DNA of 64,000 bases from Ampullaceana balthica (GCA_944989445.1 CALYLW010001102.1:1-64000); one strand, 5' to 3'. Positions 24,701 through 39,700 are shown, counted from the first letter of the stretch. The notes: generated by a model from the sequence alone, not told the origin. A program made the numbers and translations.

Positions 24701-27700
24701 CTTGACATTGAAATCTGTGGCCAGTTACTTGACATTGACATCTGTGGCCAGTTACTTGACATTGACATCTGTGGTCCATTACTTGACATTGACATTTTTG
24801 GGCAATTACTTGATATTGACATCTGTGGCCAGTTACTTGAAATTGACATCTGTGGCCCGTTACTTAACATTGACATCTGAGGCCCGTTACTTGACATTGA
24901 CATCTATGACCCGTTACTTGACATTGACATCTGTGGCCCGTTACTTGACATTGACATCTGTGGCCAGTTACTTGACATTGACATCTGTGGTCCATTACTT
25001 GACATTGACATTTGTGGGCCATTACTTGATATTGACATCTGTGGCCCGTTACTTGACATTGACATCTGTGGCCCGTTACTTGACATTGACATCTGTGGTC
25101 AGTTACTTGACATTGACATCTGTGGTCCATTACTTGACATTGACATCTGTTGCCCATTACTTGATATTGACATCTGTGGTCCATTACTTGACATTGACAT
25201 CTTTGGCAAGTTACTTGACATTGACACCTGTGGCCCGTTACTTGACATTGACATCTGTGGCCCGTTACTTGACATTGACATCTGTGGCCAATCACTTGAC
25301 AATGTTTTCTTGTTGGTTTACAGTAACGGGGCGCAGTCTATCGACGGGGGCGTGTTTATTCCTGGTCAGAACCGGATATGGCTGAGTAATGTCACGTGCA
25401 CCGGGACAGAGTCCAGCCTGTACCAGTGTCCCCATGGTCAGTGGGGGCGTGACCGCCTGCATCCACAACCAGGACGCGGGTGTCATGTGCTCGTCTGGTC
25501 AGTTCCGTTGGATATTTTACTTTCTATACTGTTATTGTTTTTACATTGAGCAATCACTAAAGTGAGGAATGACGTAGATGAGCTCTATTCCAGAAAAAAA
25601 AATTAGCCATTTAGTACTTTTATATTCCATATCGTAATTAACATTTAGAAATACTCATCCGATGGTACTTTTTCTTTAACCACTTACTAATTGACATATT
25701 TCAATTACACTGCTGCCACCCTTTTCTTTGCGTGACAAGATTAGTTGTTATCTCTGATACACGAAGATGACTTGAATTTCTGATGTAATTCTGTGATTGA
25801 AATATGTGATAAATTCGCTGATACCAATCTCAGATATAAATATCTGGAAACATTCACGGACATATATCTATGTGAAGAATAGTTGATGCAAGTCCCTGAT
25901 ATATTTTTTTTATCTAATTCGAGTTTTTTATACAAACATGACATGAGTTATCTATAAAAGAAATAATAAGTCGTTTTGAGCATTCTTGGCTTCTAAAACG
26001 ATCTTCAATTTCTTTGAGAGATTCATTGGTAGAGTGAAGAGTTCTATCAAATCACTGGTCAGTTAATATGACTTCCCTGATAAAAATTGACTATAAAATA
26101 TTCCTCATTACCCATTCACAGTTACTCCCGAAGATGACGTCATATTCCTCCTGGACACGGGTGTCGGGGGCATGATCTTCAGAATGAACCTGAGGACGCA
26201 GTCGTTCACCCCCATTCCCTTGAGCCAGCTCTACGCCCCTGTCAGTTTCGACTACGACCCCAGCATGGGCCGCCTCTACTTTGTGGACGACCGCCTGGCG
26301 CAGGTCGTGAGCATGAAGTACGATGGGACGGACATAAGGAACATCTTACAGTTGGACTTAAGTAAGATTCAGCCTAGCGAGAAACAAACACTGTGCAATA
26401 AGAAAAATTACAGTGAAAATAGTTCAAATTTGACGTACAGTGTGAATCTGTTTTTGATTCAAGATTAGGTGGTTAAGAAGAAAATTGCTGGATGCCAGAA
26501 GCCATAAATTAGGAACACTATTAATAGAGCGATTGTAATTATGTGCCTCCTTTTTTTTAAGCATTCATGCTCTCATAACATGGATCATTATTACGCTAGC
26601 GAGTCTCATCATACGGGGATTGCTATTCAGCTGATTCTCCCCCTCCCCCAACTCCCAGGTCCTGTCATGTACAAAATCTCAACACTTGCATCATTTTTAG
26701 ACAACAGCCGTGTCACCCCGCAGCGCCGCGTAATCGATTGTGTTAAATCAGTGGTTCTTAACCTAATTTCGATTTAACCCCAGGGGATCGGTGAGTCAGT
26801 TTCGGGGGTTCGCGGTGGTCAAGAGAAAAGGTTTGGAAAAAAAAACAACCACATTATATTTTTACCACGTTTTTATTAACTCGCTTTCGTTCCTTTTTGT
26901 CCAAGATTTTTTTCAAATCTGCCAACGTAAAATTAAACCACTTCTGATAGTCCTAGAGATCTGAAAATTTTACCACAGATAGATATTGAATGACAATGCA
27001 TTGTATCAAAATTTCAGATCGATCGAATTTACCTTTATTAAATTATTGTACTTTTTAGTTTATCTATAGTCTATATTTAAGCATCTGTACCGTCTGCTTT
27101 TGTTGACATCAGTGAGTTCACCCCGTGACCACATCACAATGTTTTTAAAACGTTGGGCGGGCGCTTGTGAGGTGTTTGGTAAAATAAATAGAGGTAAAAA
27201 CTATTTTTAAAAACCAGGTTGTTATAAGTGGAAGAATAAAATAAATAGAAGTAAAAAAAATATTTTTTAAAACCACGTTTTTATAAGCGGACTAAAAAGA
27301 AGAAAATAATTTAAAACTTATAAGTTCAAGTACTTTGATTTAATGTGACTAAAAACGCGGTGCGTGTGTTTGGTATAAAAATTAAAGATTTCTAATTTAG
27401 AAGGCAAAAGAGAGATCTATAAGTGAGAGTATGAATGAGCCGCATATGTTAAACCTCATAAGCACCCGCCCCACGTTTTTAGTCATATTAAATGAATGTA
27501 CTTGAACTTATAAGTTTTAAATTATTTTCTTCTTTTTAGTCCCCTTATAAAAACGTGGTTTTTTAAAATATTTTTTTTACTTCTATTCATTCCTATGAAG
27601 AAGAATATGGTGAATGCGCACATGAAACTGGCGGGGTGCATGACCTCCAACAAAGTTAAGAATCACTGTGCAAAATAAAGCGACTCTTGTAACGTTTCTT

Positions 27701-30700
27701 AATTTCTTTAAAATAACAAATTTGAGATTTTACTGACAACCTTATACCCACGTCTATTTTAGATCATGACGAAATAGATTTAAATTATTTGTTTTTTTTT
27801 AAAATACAATTCAATTCATTGGTGTTGGTGTTGTGTTTTTTTTTATCTTCTAAACATTTTTTCCCTTTTAATGTAATGAGATTTTATTAACACACGTGGT
27901 ACTACTGGCATGAAGGAACGTTCGAGTCACGTGATAATTGTTCATTCACATCCACTCCGATTGACATACGTCATTATTTAAATGTCTGAATCAGCCTCTA
28001 CTCAACAGACTCCAAACCTGATAAGATAGTCGTCGACCCTCTAAATCGTCTGCTGTTCTTCACGGACGACGGCAACAATATGATTTGTTCCTGTAACCTT
28101 GACGGCACAAACTACACGCGCGTCATCTCGTCCAATCTCGATAACCCCAGGGGGATCGTCCTTGACCCCAGGTCGAGGTAAGTGACCCGTGACATGAAAA
28201 ACCGGCTGAAGCACGTATAGACTTTACCAATGTCGTTAGTTGACCATGGTCTTGTTATCAACAAATTAGAAATGTTTATAACGGTGAGCTCATCTAACAA
28301 CAAGTTAAGCAATTAAACAACCCTTAAAAGCAACGTTTTGACTATAAATCCCTAATATATGAGACATAACTAAAATTATTGATTATGTGCAATATAATAT
28401 GTACCGCGCCACAAACATTTACAGACTGAAACTGACTAAACTCTCCTTGCTATAAAACACGGGGATGTGGTCATCGATGGCTGGATTGAACTACAGTGAC
28501 ACGTGGATGTCAACAATAGCTGAAGGCTACATAGCGTTACATAGAGATAAACTAAAAATGCATTAATTTAATTACGGTACATTCGATCGATCTGAAATTT
28601 TGATATATGAATTGTTAGGTTACACAAGTCTATTTGCAAAATTTCAGCTCGATAGCATCACGGGAAGTGGGTCCCTTTTTACTTTTTTTCCGCTTGACCA
28701 AGACGGAGATCACGAAAGAGACGACAGTGAAGTTAATATAAGGGATTCAAAATATTTGAATACGTTACCTTGGGTACTACAGAGTTGAATGTTGGATACC
28801 ACTATGAGACCCATGGGCAGTAACTTCGTGGATAACTTATACAACATCACATAGACGGAATATTAATGCCAGTTAAATTAAGTTAAATACTAATACAGGG
28901 GAAGTCATCGGTGCGTTAAATGCCGTCTAAATAATATTTAGTGACGTATTTCATACTTCGAAGGCTGGACCACAGCTGAGACTCAAACTGTTGAGATAGC
29001 AGTCCTTGAAACCTGTGACTTCATTCCCTGCGTTAGACATAGCAAATCGTGAGTCCCACTCTCACACAATGTCAGGGGCAAAAAACTACTCTTGTAGTGT
29101 TTATTTTGCTGCTCAAGCTGCCTATCATGGTCTACTTGCTATAAAGTGAGGAGAGATAAGCGTTGCCATTTAATGCTGCAGCATTGGACCAGCCCATTAA
29201 TGTTTTATAACAATATTAAGATTCTTAATTGTTTGACCAGCAAATTGCGCAGGTTACCCAGGTGTAAGACAAAGTTTAAAGTTAATAATCTAAAGACGCC
29301 CATAATATGTATGTTACCTTGTGACGTATTCGTTGACAATAATTGATATTCGTTTGACATTGTACCATGTTGAGGCCGTCTGCTGAATTCACTCAGTGAA
29401 TTCACGCATGATTGATTACATCCCAGCAAGGAGCCGGGCTCACAGCGCTTTGCATTGAGATAATAACATGCATATAATAATTAAATAAGCATTCGTATCA
29501 TTCTTAAACATTCTGAATCCATTTCAGAACAATGTACTGGACAGACTGGGGAGCCAAGCCTAAAATAGAATCAGCCAACTACGATGGTAGCAACAGAAGA
29601 ACTCTTGTTGACACTGGCATAAAATGGCCAAATGGATTAGCAATAGACTACAGTGGTAGGTCAGTGATGACCATAGGGCAGTGATGGCGAAACTATGGCA
29701 CGCGTGCCACAGTCGGCACGCAGAGCATCATCAGCCGGCACGCGACTAAAATATAACTTCTTTAATCAAACCAACTAAGCGAAACCCGCATTTTCGGGTT
29801 TCATTGGAGCGTTGGCGCTTTGGTAACAATAACTGGGTTTTGGTTGAAATTTGTGCACGCGGCCCCAAAAAGGTTCGCCGCCACTGTCGTAGGGCATGGC
29901 GGTTGGTGTAAACAAAAAGTGTATTACACAAATACCATATTGTTGATGTTTAAAAAAATTTGGGTCTTACACATATGACACATGGGGGATGGTATGAAGG
30001 ATTAGGGAATTACACATAACCCATAGGGGACGCGGTGGTCGAGTGGCAGCGCACTGGACTGTCGTACCGATGGTCACGGGTTCGAATCCGTGTGAAGGCA
30101 AGGGTTTGTTCCTGGGGCCTAGGGCGCCCCTGAGTCACCCCGCTCCTAATGGGTACCTAACACTGTAGTGTTAGGCGGCTGGGTAATGCGTGGAACCCAC
30201 AAAGCCGTGGCCTGTGAATGCTGCATCACTTGCCAACAGATCATCTGTCATGGTCTGTGGACGCAACTATCTTCTGCATAGAAGGAGCGTCTGTATAGAT
30301 AAGACAACCCACTTAGTGGATGGTGGATTAGCCATAAACGACCACGGGAAGATTAGTTGTTGTTATGGTATGTTGCTGTTTGTTGGATAAAAGAAGTGTT
30401 ACTAGTATTTGGATTGATTGAAGAGTGGCGCAATTTCTAGTTGATTGTGTTTAAAGATCAAGGCTGCACAATTTAACACACCTAATTTTAGGCTAGATAT
30501 TCTCTTATCTAACAGAAATTTATTGCGTCATACGTTTATCCATGGTTTAAGTCTACTCTTGCATGTTTATTAGAGTTTAAAATTTTGAGAGAGTGTTGTT
30601 TTTTCTTGGTTGATCCGGATAACCCAATTTAAGCCCGAATTTCAGACGGGAAGAGCGAGAAAAATTGTTTTTATCCATATGTCTCTCTGAGGATTGTATT

Positions 30701-33700
30701 AGAATTTATTAGATTATCTTTGTGTTGTATTTCCAGTTGATCCTACATGTGGAAGAAAATCAGAAGCCCCGAGCCTAGTGCTCTTCATGGGTCTTCCTGG
30801 CAGACCCTCCCAGCTATCTGGCCCCCTCCCCCAGAAAAGGACGTTGACAGCTGGGAACCCCCCCCCGGAGCGGTCGCTTCTGAAGCGGCCACCTGGGCAT
30901 CTAAGACAGAAAGTCGAGGATGCCTCCCACTAAGTTGACCTCACAAGGAGGGGTGGAATTGCCTTACTACGACCCGCTACCACTTCGGCGCCACCCCGGC
31001 AAAGCATTCGAGTCTCAATGGTTAGGATCGCTGCAATGCGGGGGATCATCAATGACATACCTAGGGTGCAACCCCCTACTGGAAGGTTTCCTCAGAGCTG
31101 GCGTCCGCTGCTTTCTTCGCGGTACCTTTTGCTAATCCGTGCTGGCGCTCCTGGCCCTAAACCGGCACCGCTCAATGGCGTTGCTAGTAAAATTGAGGGG
31201 GACGAAACGGTCGCTTCGGATTTACCAGACCCTCAACGGGTACTTTGGTTTTCATCATCGACAATGCATTTAAGATGCTTTGTCTAAGATCCGTACAGCG
31301 ACTGTAATCATATGTAACTAGCACCTAACCCTAACATATCGGACTTTGGCATTGCTTGCCGGGAGATGTTGGTTTCAGGTCGCCGAGTCGCGGTCAGGTC
31401 CGTGCTCCGCGACCCTACTCATCCGCCCCATAGAGGCCTCCCCCTTTCGACGGTGTATTTCCAGTTAGAATTTATGCCTATATGTATTATTAATACTTTC
31501 CTCTTTGTTCTTTTGTTCTCCAGTTTTCATAAGTTTAGACTTTGAACTAATGGAGTTATCCTTGTCAATTGTCAATATTCCCAAGTAATGAATATTGAAG
31601 CACGTTTTTGAATTCGACCTTATCTATGTTTTATTCGGTAAAAGGATGAGAAAGCGTACGTCAAGTGCGAGAATACTTGATGAGAAAATATTATTTGTGG
31701 GAGTATTTTACGGCTGTGGGTTTTAATTGCATTCGCTTACAAATTTTGTTCTGATATTAGAAAAAATTAGGGTTGTTTGAGAAATTAAAATAGCATTTTA
31801 TAAAATTGCTAATCGTTGGCATTAGTAACTAAGTTTATACAGACGTAGATAAGCGTAGGACGCATATAATCTTCTGTATAGAAGGAGCGCCTGTAACAGA
31901 TAAGATTAACTTCAGGGTACAAGGAAGGATGTTTTAGTAAAATATTTACCCCAATAGAAACTTGAAACAAAAATTTCTATCGATCTCAATGTTTATTGAT
32001 TTCTACGACAAATACATTTTTTCTCAAACCAGCAAATAAAATCTACTTTGCCGACGGGGCACTGGGCACAATTGAAACAATGACACTACAGGGCACCAGC
32101 AGGAGGGAAATCTACAAGGACAGCGGTTCTCATTTGTTCTCTCTGGATGTCTTTGGGGATTACCTCTACTACACGGACTGGAACCACAAGTGGGTCATTT
32201 GTTACTTCCATTTAGTGCAGCTGCCTTACTTGGTTTTTAGTTAGTGCTGCTACCTATAGGCTATTCGTTAGTTCAAAGCTTAGTTTATTAGTTTAGTTTA
32301 TCACTTAAGGCGAAAATTTATGGAGAGAAAATTGATATAGCATTTATTTTTTAACTAGACTTAAGTCATCTAACGGACTTGCACGGATGGGACGTAGTGA
32401 AAGAAAACAGCAATGAATGGGAAAAAAATCTGGATTTATTTCTTTATTTAAAATTTAAAAGAATACTAATGAAAATATTTTTATTCAACCAAAAAGTACA
32501 CTTATGAGAATCAAGACAGACGGAACTGGGCAGACAACCGTGGGACCTCCCAGCTTCAGAGAGTTGTCGGACATAAGAGTTCACAAGTACGGCTCGGATT
32601 TAGTGGGTGAGAGGCACTGTGTCACGTGATGGGCATTATTGACTTGATCTTTTCCTACCGCCTATTTCTCATACATCTCTTTGTGTCTAGCTTGTGTTAT
32701 GAATATAAATTGCATTACATGATATGTATCTAGACTAGGGCTGTTATCGATTAATTTAAATTTAATCGATAACTTTTTAACAATTAACGATTCATAATAT
32801 ATAGTAGAATAGTTAACCACCTTGACAAATATAATGCCCTATGCCCACATCAACACGGCTTTAGAAAAAACAGATCATGTGAAACACAATTAATAGGTTT
32901 AATAGATGAACTATCAAAAGGCTTGGACAAAAATGATCAAATAGATACAATATTACTAGACTTCTCAAAAGCATTTGACAAAGTTCACCACCTTAGTTTA
33001 CTTAAAAAACTTAACTACTTTGGAATCTCAGGTTCCTTACATCACTGGATCCAAGACTTCCTTTTGGGCAGGGAGCAAACTGTAATAATTAATGGATCTA
33101 AATCTGCACCAATAAAGGTTAACTCAGGAGTTCCACAAGGAACTGTGCTAGGTCCCTTACTCTTTTTAATTTATATAAATGATTTACCCAACAACATCTC
33201 AACAGGTACAAAAGTTAGGTTATTTGCTGATGATTGTATAATCTATAGAACAATTAAATCAGAACAAGATAGCAAAATTTTACAAAAAGACTTAGATGAG
33301 TTGATAAAATGGGAAACTAACTGGAGTATGTCTTTCCATCCAGAAAAGTGTCAACTGTTAAGAGTAACAAAGAAAAAGAAACAAATAAATTCAAAATATT
33401 ACATTCATGGAAAAGAACTGACCCAAACTAAAGATGCAAAATACTTAGGAGTCTTAATAAATGAGAAACTATCATGGAATCCCCATGTCAATGAAGTTAT
33501 TAAAAAATCAAACAAAACCTTAGGCTTTATAAAAAGGAACTTTAACAAATGTAATAGAGATATAAAACTAAAATGCTACCTCACTTTGGTGAGACCTGCA
33601 CTAGAATATGCATCTTCTGTATGGGACCCATCCACCAAAGAAAACATTGATAAACTAGAACAAATTCAAAAAAGAGCTGCCAGATTCATTACTGGAGAAT

Positions 33701-36700
33701 ATTCGAAACTGACAAGAGTAACACCATTAGTTAAATCATTAAACCTTGAAACACTAGAGGATAGAAGAACCAAGAGCAAAGTAGTAATCATACATAAAGC
33801 AATTAATTCTAATTTAGAAATACAACACAAAGATAACTTAATACAACCCTCAGATAGACATAAGGTTAAAAACACCTTTCTTATTCCGTATGCAAGAACA
33901 AACACATACAAGTTTTCCTTCTTCCCGTCCGGAATTCGGGCGTGGAATGGGTTGCCTGAAGAATCCAGGAAAACCAACACTTTATCAACATTTAAATCTC
34001 TAATAAAAATGCAGGACTAAACATAAACCATAGATAAGCGTAGGACGCAATAATCTTCTGTATAGAAGGAGCGTCTGTAAACAGATAAGATAAGATAAGA
34101 TCGGTAATTTCTATTAAAGCCAAAAATAGAAATCTATGATGTCATTAAACTGAACACTTCAAGGGAAGTAACAAAAACAGGTAATTGACTTTTTAAAACT
34201 TTATTGAGTTATTTCTCCCGTCACACAGACATTGAAAATTAAGAATATTTTGAACTAAATTTTATCATAATGTGTTGATACTTAATCGGATGTTTGTGCT
34301 GAAGGTGGTACGTCAGCGATGTATTTGATTCTTTAAAAGAGAATTGCTTGTGGCAGTGAACACATTAAACTTTTTCACCATCATCGACTTTGCCATCTGC
34401 AGTTAGCTTAAAAACAACATTTTTGCTCAACTTTCCAGTTATATGTTTAAATTTAACTGCGCTGATGCTGTCATCCAATTTTTAGTTGACGTCTGCCGGT
34501 CCACATAAATCAATATACATAATTTGCAATCTCTGTCCCGTCTGTCTGTCATGTCTGTCCGTGACGCTACTAATTTTACAAAGCAGCGCACCAAATTACT
34601 GCACCAAAAAAGAACTCTTTTGTAACGGCCGTATAAAATTGTTCAATAAGGAAATAAATTAATAAAATAAAAATAAATAAAATAAATGAAAGTTCTGTAT
34701 TACAATACATTTTATGAAATGTATTTATTTTGAAAACTTCCGTCATGTTCGACGGGTAATACACTAGTTAATAAAATAAATTATAATATTACACGGGAGA
34801 AGTTTAAACGTAAAAAAATATATAAATTATTATTAATTATTAATAATTTATTAATAAAATTTTTTTTAAATATTAGGAATATTTTCTTTAATTTTAATCG
34901 AATTTTTATCGATTAAAATAATTTTAATCGATAAAAAATGTTAACGATTAATCGAGAAATAAATCATTAATTTCCACAGCCCTAATCTAAACTCAATTGT
35001 CGAGTGCTACAAGCTATGTCTATCATACAACCTGAAACCGTCACAATGTTTATAAGATCTTATTATTTCTGATTCGGATTTGTAAAACAATTTTCAGCAT
35101 TAATCTGGAATTAACATGTTTCTAATATTTTTGCACCAAAATGTGTCAATTTGGTTTTTGCCTTGGTCAATCGTATAAGGCTAAAAATACTTCAAAGAGA
35201 AAAAAAAACACTCAAAACTCTCTTGAGACAGGAAAAAATTTAATAACTGAAATTTTTATAATTGATATCATAAATGAATAGTTCAAAAATGAATACAAGT
35301 TTTTTCCATTAAAACATTTTCACCCCTCAGGGACTGTCCAATAATTAGTCTTAACTTAAGGTGAAACATCATTCTAACGCAATTTTCATCGACATGCTAA
35401 TGTTTCGCCACGCCCACTCTCTCCTTAGCAATATAACCTCTGTACTACTCTCTTACTACTGTTGTCTTAATGGCTTTATATTACACCACAGCAAATTTTT
35501 AATTTCTTTTAATTAGTTTTATTTGTTTTTGTCTACGTGTTCGTTGAAGAAGGCTCTTTGCCGCAATGTTCGTTGTTTTGTGACGTCTTGTCTCTCTTTG
35601 GATTTCACCGCGGCTAAGTTTCTATATTTTTTTATTTCTTTATATTCATTTTATTTGTACATATTATCTGAAATGTTCCCTGTTTTGTTATGTCCTGTCA
35701 GACTCACTCATACCCTGTTTACATGTTATCAATTTACTAATATATGAGTCTGATTGCAGTATCACCCATATTTTGAACGGATGAAATACCATTATGGTAA
35801 CCAAATTCCTACTGCCACGTAAGATTGTCGAGAGCTGACTTCTTTTTGTCCTGAAGGTATGACGACACCGTCACCCGTGCACTTTGACCCCAGTCACGTG
35901 TTTGTGCGCATGGGCGGAAGCGGGGACGCATCGAGGGGGCGTGTAGAAATATTCGCCAACAGCCAATGGGGGACGATCTGTGATGACCACTGGGACGACC
36001 GGGACGCGATGGTCGTCTGCCACATGATGGGGTTTGACAGGTAGGCAGAACACGGGCCTGGGCGGTCAAATTTGTTAGCCGTTATCAAAGCCACTCCCTC
36101 GAAGAACACGCTAACATAAGTAAAACTTTACAAATATTTATTTCTTCGCTAAATGAGACTTTAAAAATATAGTGCTGGCACGTTTGGTGGTGTTGCACAA
36201 TATTTTAACATTTGTTTTTCTTTTTACATGAATTGATATGTCTTTCGTGTTATACATCTGTGGGGTTGAAATTATATGAGGAATTGATCGTAGGCGTTCC
36301 TTGGGGTTAGCACGGAAAGGAATTTTCTGTAAAGTGGCTCATCTAGAGACAGTCGTTGAAATGATAGACTCGTTTTATGTGCCGGGGTGGTGGCCGAGGT
36401 TGTAGCGAGTCCAAGTAGGGAATATTTACCCCTCCTTTTTTAGATCAACTTTCGTGGAAGGCACTTTAGACCGTGTTCCCTCAGAGGGGATCGTTCCGGG
36501 GGGTACCCTAGCTATTAGTTCCTCTGAGAGTGGGAGGGGGGGACCAAATTGCTGAAAGAGTCTCCTGGGAAGACCTATTTGGAGTCTTCTGCTCAGGGCT
36601 GCTGACACCATTCCACATGTAGGATAAAGTGTGTTCGTTGAATGCCTTCCCTTCTCGATGCCTTTACACATTTCTTTCCCAAATGTTTGACGCGTTATTT

Positions 36701-39700
36701 GTAGCTGCTATTATATGGTTTGGTTATTTATAATACTTTCTAAATAAGTTCAAGATTGCCATCGAAGCAGCGTTTAACCTAATATGACCGTTGAAGGGAT
36801 ATGTTTGTTTTTATTACGAATGATTAAAATCAACTATTTAAGATAATATATGTTAATATCAAAATTTGAAAGTGTATCTGTCTTATATTACTTTGTTATT
36901 TTCCCGGGCATAACAAAAATCTGAAAAGTCAACAGCAACAAAAATTCATTGGACCATAAAAATGTACTAATTCATTATACGAAATATGTACACATTTTAA
37001 AAGTACACAAAAATTTCAATCCTCAAGCCCACACTTGAAACATGTACATGGCAATCACATGTGACGTTTATTCTCCAATTTCAACTTCAGCGGAGCTAAC
37101 ATGTTGTCAGCTTAATCAATGAATCCCTTATCAAAACTTGTTTATGGCGGAGGCTGAAACAGGAGCGTAATTTTGGAACCCTTCTGATTCACTATTCAGA
37201 CGTACTTTATTTTACCAATCAACTCTTTTGCTGTTCCATTCCTAGGGCCAACGCCAAGGCTACGAACATGAGCGCCCAAGGGGACGGGTTCGGCATTATC
37301 TCCCTTGACGAGGTCAACTGTACCGGATCTGAGAACCACATCGTTGAGTGCGGCTTCGGGCCCGACAACTGGGCCATCCACGACTGCACCCACCGGGAGG
37401 ACGCTGGGGTCAACTGTGAGCCGCCTCAGGCACTGGGGTTTCAGGGTAGGTAGCTGTGAGCCGCCTCAAGCACTGGGGTTTCAGGGTAAGTAGCTGTGAG
37501 CCGCCTCAAGCACTGGGGTTTCAGGGTAGGTAGCTGTGAGCCGCCTCAAGCACTTGGGTTTCAGGGTGGGTAACTGTTAGCCGCCTCAAGCACTTGGGTT
37601 TCAGGGTAGGTAACTGTGAGCCGCCTCAAGCACTTGGGTTTCAGGGTAAGTAGCTGTGAGCCGCCTCAAGCACTGGGGTTTCAGGGTAAGTAGCTGTGAG
37701 CCGCCTCAAGCACTGGGGTTTCAGGGTAGGTAGCTGTGAGCCGCCTCAAGCACTTGGGTTTCAGGGTGGGTAACTGTTAGCCGCCTCAAGCACTTGGGTT
37801 TCAGGGTAGGTAACTGTGAGCCGCCTCAAGCACTTGGGTTTCAGGGTAAGTAGCTGTGAGCCGCCTCAAGCACTGGGGTTTCAGGGTAAGTAACTGTGAG
37901 GCACAACAAACTCTTGACTTTCAAGGTAAACAACTCAAACATGATATCACTTCAGCCTTTCACGTTTCGAGCACAGGAACTTTGGTTCTACTGCATAAGT
38001 ACTTTATTTTGTTTTGACGCTTTCATCTTTGACGGCCAGAGTAAGCATCTTTGACTAGGGAATCGATTAACGTTTGCTGGCACATATCACTAGGTCATTA
38101 GCACATAGCACCAGTTCATTAGCACATAGCACCAGGTCATTAGCACATATCACCAGGTCATTAGCATATAGCACCAGGTCATTAGCACATAGCACCAGGT
38201 CATTAGCACATATCACCAGGTCTTAGCACATATCACCAGGACATTAGCACATAGCACCAGGTCATTAGCACATAGCACCAGGTCATTAGCACATAGCACC
38301 AGGTCATTAGCACATAGCACCAGGTCATTAGCACATAACACCAGGTCATTAGCACTTAACACCAGGTCATTAGCACTTAACACCAGGTCATTAGCACATA
38401 ACACCAGGTCGTTGCAGTGACGAAGCTAATATAAGACTTAGTGTTGACCTAAGTTGGTAACAAATTTTTTCCCAAGTTTAAAAATAAATAAATAAAAAAG
38501 GCCAACCGAAGTCCTTAAATGCTGCCAATTATTTTCCTGTCTTTTCCAGTTAACTATTTTAAAGTTTCATACCACTCCCCCACCCCCTTCCCTGTTTTAA
38601 TGACAACACTGAGACAATACACAGAAAGAATCGAAACTTACTTTTTCACTATTCCCACTACCTCTTTTTTTAAAAAAAGAAACTTACACTTGTAGCGTTT
38701 ATGCAGTTATCATTTATCAACGGTGGAAACCACCGGTTATGGTTTTAATTTTTAAAGATTTGTTCTTGAAAATCTTTGGTTCACTCAAGTTTTTTTTCAG
38801 AAATGGGATAAGTTCCTGTAGTTCCATTTTAAATATTTTTTTTTAAATGTGTTCCCCTTGAAGTAATATCTTAGAGTTTCTATAGGGATTACGCCATCTC
38901 CTGACTGAGTTTCACTAGAGATTCTGCGGGCTTTCTAAGTTCATTCAAATAAACTTTGACTTTTCATCACTTGCTTAATCTGTACCGTCTTTCACCAGAT
39001 AGTAACATTGACAACTTCATCCTCTTCTGTGACGTCTACAGTGGACTCTTGATTCGCATGGACCTCAACACGTACAGGTAACTGAGCTTTGATAGATAAA
39101 CAAATGAAAAACCTGCAAACTGTTACCATTCGTTGTAGATCATTTGTGTATATCAGATTTCTAGCTCGGGCCAATCATCGTTTAGCTTGACAGCTTCATA
39201 TTTTATATTTCGCTTGACTGTATATTAAATTATTTTTTTTTCATCTGAGTTATTGCGTTTTGACTCATTTTATTACGACATTTAATGATGATAATAATAA
39301 TAATACAAATATGAGAATGTTTATTGCGAGTTACAATAACCCGCATGCTTAGCTCAGACGGCTACAAATACCTAATTAGAGAAAAATATTCATGAACTTT
39401 AAAACATTAATAATATAACGAAATCAACAGTGACATGGCTGGCACACATGAGGTGCATTTATTGGTAGGGATGTGACGGAGCTGATGAAAATCCGCATCC
39501 GTCGGATTCGGATTTGGCAATTATAAATCCGTCGGATTCGAATGCGGATGCGGATTTGGTCAACACTTGGCTAAAAGTGGGTATACCAAAGTTTCAGTCC
39601 CGTGCATAACGAGGATTTTTAGCATTTCTTTTTGCATGAACAGCAGCATAAACTATTACAAAGCACAGCTATTACAAAGCCCAGTTAGCCACATTGTTAA

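Larger units (their letters stand above)
32736..34984. mobile_element. hAT element (tagggctg family) with two nested insertions
   Basis: Outer ends tagggctgttatcgatt / ttccacagcccta with 8-bp flanks atctagac / atctaaac (7 of 8). Inside lie a LINE fragment (32,793-34,102) and a Helitron (34,510-34,767). Related copies: 43,566-44,250 and 47,766-48,573. Confidence 0.8.

Noticed and set aside
24323..25385. Long open frames on both strands (up to 352 codons)
   Set aside because: They arise from the 27-bp minisatellite and have no start, splice or domain support.
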